DNA of 64,000 bases, taken from assembly GCA_964007475.1 (NCBI GenBank), contig OZ023275.1, forward strand, positions 28,649,619 through 28,713,618, in the 5' to 3' direction. Position 1 is the stretch's first letter, and each line of letters opens with the position of its first letter. The notes under the pieces are model-generated. The model ran no database searches, had not been told where the DNA came from, and saw only the letters and a list, made by a program, of their open reading frames with translations. Below, one piece after another: positions 61,301-64,000 of this stretch. Both the position numbers and the translations under genes were made by a program. This stretch comes from Hybos culiciformis (taxonomy: Eukaryota > Arthropoda > Insecta > Diptera > Hybotidae).

Positions 61301-64000
61301 ATGCCGAAGCTATTGCGTTTCAAAAGTATTTTTTATTATTATTATTATTGTATTAAGCATGAAATATTTCCCGTGTTGACCATTTGGTTAATCGACTATT
61401 ATTATTAAATTCAAGACCTTAAGTTATGATGTTGATACAAATAATAAAAAAAATAAATGTATATTTGAGAATAAAAATTAAAAATTAAAACGCAAAAAAA
61501 TCGTACTACGTGTTTTAGCACATATTTTTAGAATTTTTTCGAATTAAAATTGTTTCAACTGATAAATTTTGTTTTTAAAACAAGCATTTATACATTGTAT
61601 AATGAGTCACATTTTATATAGCTATTAATTTAATTTCAATACCATTTCATTAAGTATGTATTTATAAACAAAATGTTTAAACAGAACGAAAAATTTTTAT
61701 TATTTAATATAAAACAGGCCGTTTCTGTAATTGTTGAAGGGTAAAAAATTTGTAAATAAAAGAAAATTGTGAATTCCCATTTCTATTTTGTTCATTGCAA
61801 ACATTTTTTTTTTATATCAAACTGTGTTATTGACAAAATAAAAATTTACTAAAGATAAGTTCACACAAATTTCAAAAGAAATTAAAAATGATGAATTTTA
61901 TAGAAAACAATTTCGTTTGTGCATATACATTATGTGTATGTAAATCAATATTATAAAATGTCAAACAATATATATTTGAATGACCAAGTGATATCTTTTT
62001 GAGTTATAATTTTTGGTCAATATGTTATCACTAGTTAAATGTACCTCTAAGCGCGATAATTTATTTTTGTACAATATTTTCTAATCATAATCAGGCTATT
62101 TTGTATAATGAGAACTTCTACAATCTACAATACTTTAACATTTATTTGTTTTTATGAAAATTCTATAATATCAATGTTTATTAGAAGCCATGAACTGTAC
62201 CGGCAAATTTTTGTTAAAATATTATGCTTGAAAATTATTAAATAAACAACAACGTAAAATATGGTTCTAGAATGAAATATACGATATTGTTGTGAATTTT
62301 AGAACATAATACGTAAATGTACGATATACCATAATCATAATGTATAGGAAAATATATATCCTCAGGTTGTAGAAATAATTGTATCATTCTAAACAATATT
62401 CTTCAACACAAATCTATAGTAAATTTCTTTATTGTGTTACATTTTTATAAATTAATTTTTATCTGCAATCTATAAAGAAATAATTTTATGTAAATGTTAA
62501 GATAGCACAGCTGGTCCGCGGTTTATTTATATATAGTAAGAATATTTGGTCGAAATGACTATATACTGAATAATTGAAAAATTTATAGAAATATATATAA
62601 GTGATGAAAATTGATATTATTGATATTTTTGCTGCATGTTATAATGTCATAAATTATATTTAAATATTTTTTTTTTTTAAATTCAAGAAAAAGAGGACAA
62701 TAATAAAATTTATACAGATGTAGTTTATTTTCTTAATTTTATTATTTTAATAATTAAAATTAATAGAATAAAAAAAAATAATTTTTTTTTAGCTTATAAA
62801 TTCGCACTTGAAATTACATCATCTCCGAATGGGACCTTTTTATTATACTTTTTCACGTTTAAATAAACAAGAAATGATTACAACTTTGTAAATATTTTTC
62901 ATGTAAATTTAATATGTATACACAATAAATAGATCATAATAATATTATATAGAGAGAGAGATAATAGAAGGACCTCGGTCTGCGTGAATGGAAAAATTCC
63001 ACTAATAAAAATTTCACTAAAGAAAATTTCTTCTCACACTCAATTGAATTAATTAGATTATAATAATTCATAATAAATCTCTTTGTTTTTTAAAATTTAT
63101 AAAGCTTACATCATTATGACTTAATTTTTACTTTGTAAGAAAAATATATTATGTGAATTAATTATTAATTAATAATTTATTGTTCCTGGTTATTAAAAGA
63201 AATTCGAAGTTTTTTCCTGAAAAAATAATAGTAATTATTGTAAAATTTCTTACATTCAAAACGAAAATGTTAGACTATATATATATGATAAAAAATATTT
63301 ATTATTAATATTTTTTTAGGTTATTAATAATTAACGAGTATCATTAATTTTCTGGAAACTTATCACTAAAGTATTTACTCCATGAAATACTTGAATAGTT
63401 AAAATATTTAAACAAATTGTGGAAATTCCAAACATTGTTGTATATATGTACTTTTAAAGTAATTTAGATTTATTACAAGTACAGATTCTTAGCACATTTT
63501 TAAACAGATAGTAAAATAAACTAAACATGTAGAAGATAAAGCATTTGCAAAAAAACTTCTAAATAATTATAAAATTAAATTAAAATTTCTTAAACAATAA
63601 CTACATCAATAAAATGAAAAAAAAAAAAAAAAAAAATGCAAATAATTTTTTGCACACCTAAATTTAAAAATAGCAAAAAGGTAAACAATAGTAAATTAAA
63701 TATTATCGAGAAATTGAGTTATTGACTAGACGCAGGAATATGATCAATCTGAATGTGAATAAAATTAATTTTTTTAATTACAATTTAGATTTTTTTAAGT
63801 ATAATAATGTTGGAATTATTTAATCATCAGCATTGCAAAACGTGGAGAAATTATTATTATTAAAATTGATAAAAGTTCATTTTGTATATTGGAAATAATA
63901 ACAATAACGTAATGAATGATGATAACAAAAATAAAAGTAAAACTATATTTATGGGGAAACAATTGAATGTACAAGTACAAGTACAAGTATATAATGCATA
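55391..64000. other. Gene-free AT-rich region to the right edge
   Basis: About 8.6 kb with no coding exon, RNA gene or transposon boundary that I can support. The NUPR1 promoter must lie at its left end. A short perfect palindrome, TTTATGGCCA-GT-TGGCCATAAA, is at about 57263-57284. The right end shows (AG) and GTACAA simple repeats (about 62951-62962 and 63970-63988). ORFs here are Tyr/Ile/Leu-rich runs expected by chance. It could be intergenic, a large intron or a long 3' UTR of a gene outside the window. Confidence 0.45.

Overview
This is eukaryotic, insect-type nuclear DNA. It is very AT-rich and full of A/T homopolymers. Genes are split by introns from about 60 bases to more than 4 kb, and several small DNA transposons are present. 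There are no operons, ribosome binding sites or CRISPR arrays. Insect origin is inferred mainly from an ortholog of tan (beta-alanyl-dopamine hydrolase, a cuticle and histamine-recycling enzyme) and from a fly-like NUPR1 protein. I cannot assign the order with confidence.

Layout from left to right. (1) 1-7.3 kb holds the 3' three coding exons of a HAPSTR1/C16orf72 ortholog (+, 4158-5171). Upstream lie a Tourist/Harbinger-type MITE, a MITE with an 8-bp target duplication, and a strong CTCF-type motif. (2) 8.2-17.3 kb is a complete ten-exon tan gene (-), including the autocatalytic Gly-Cys site and a GC-AG first intron. (3) 17.3-23.8 kb is intergenic with one large GC-richer interspersed repeat. 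(4) 23.8-35.1 kb is a complete ten-exon nucleoporin Nup153 gene (-), with a basic C-terminal tail, FG repeats and three RanBP2-type zinc fingers. Its last exon also carries a second frame of 330 codons that opens exactly at the splice acceptor. (5) 36.6-38.2 kb is a transposon cluster: a 101-bp perfect inverted repeat, a TTAA-flanked MITE and a 950-bp non-autonomous hAT element. It lies between the divergent Nup153 and PP2C genes. (6) 39.2-43.9 kb is a five-exon PP2C phosphatase of the PPM1E/PPM1F (POPX) type (+) with an unusually long C-terminal tail. (7) 46.5-49.8 kb is a four-exon F-box/LRR gene (-), convergent with the phosphatase. (8) 53.1-55.4 kb is a two-exon NUPR1/p8 gene (-). (9) 55.4-64 kb has no gene I can support.

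The genes are unrelated housekeeping and physiological loci: stress response and ubiquitin ligase (HAPSTR1, F-box), amine recycling (tan), nuclear pore (Nup153), dephosphorylation (PP2C) and chromatin stress factor (NUPR1). Nothing suggests a functional cluster. All exon models were built by hand from splice signals and reading-phase arithmetic. Every multi-exon model except HAPSTR1, which is cut at its 5' end, closes in frame from ATG to stop. The most novel signal is the alternative long reading frame at the 3' end of Nup153, which would be used if the 62-nt penultimate exon is skipped.
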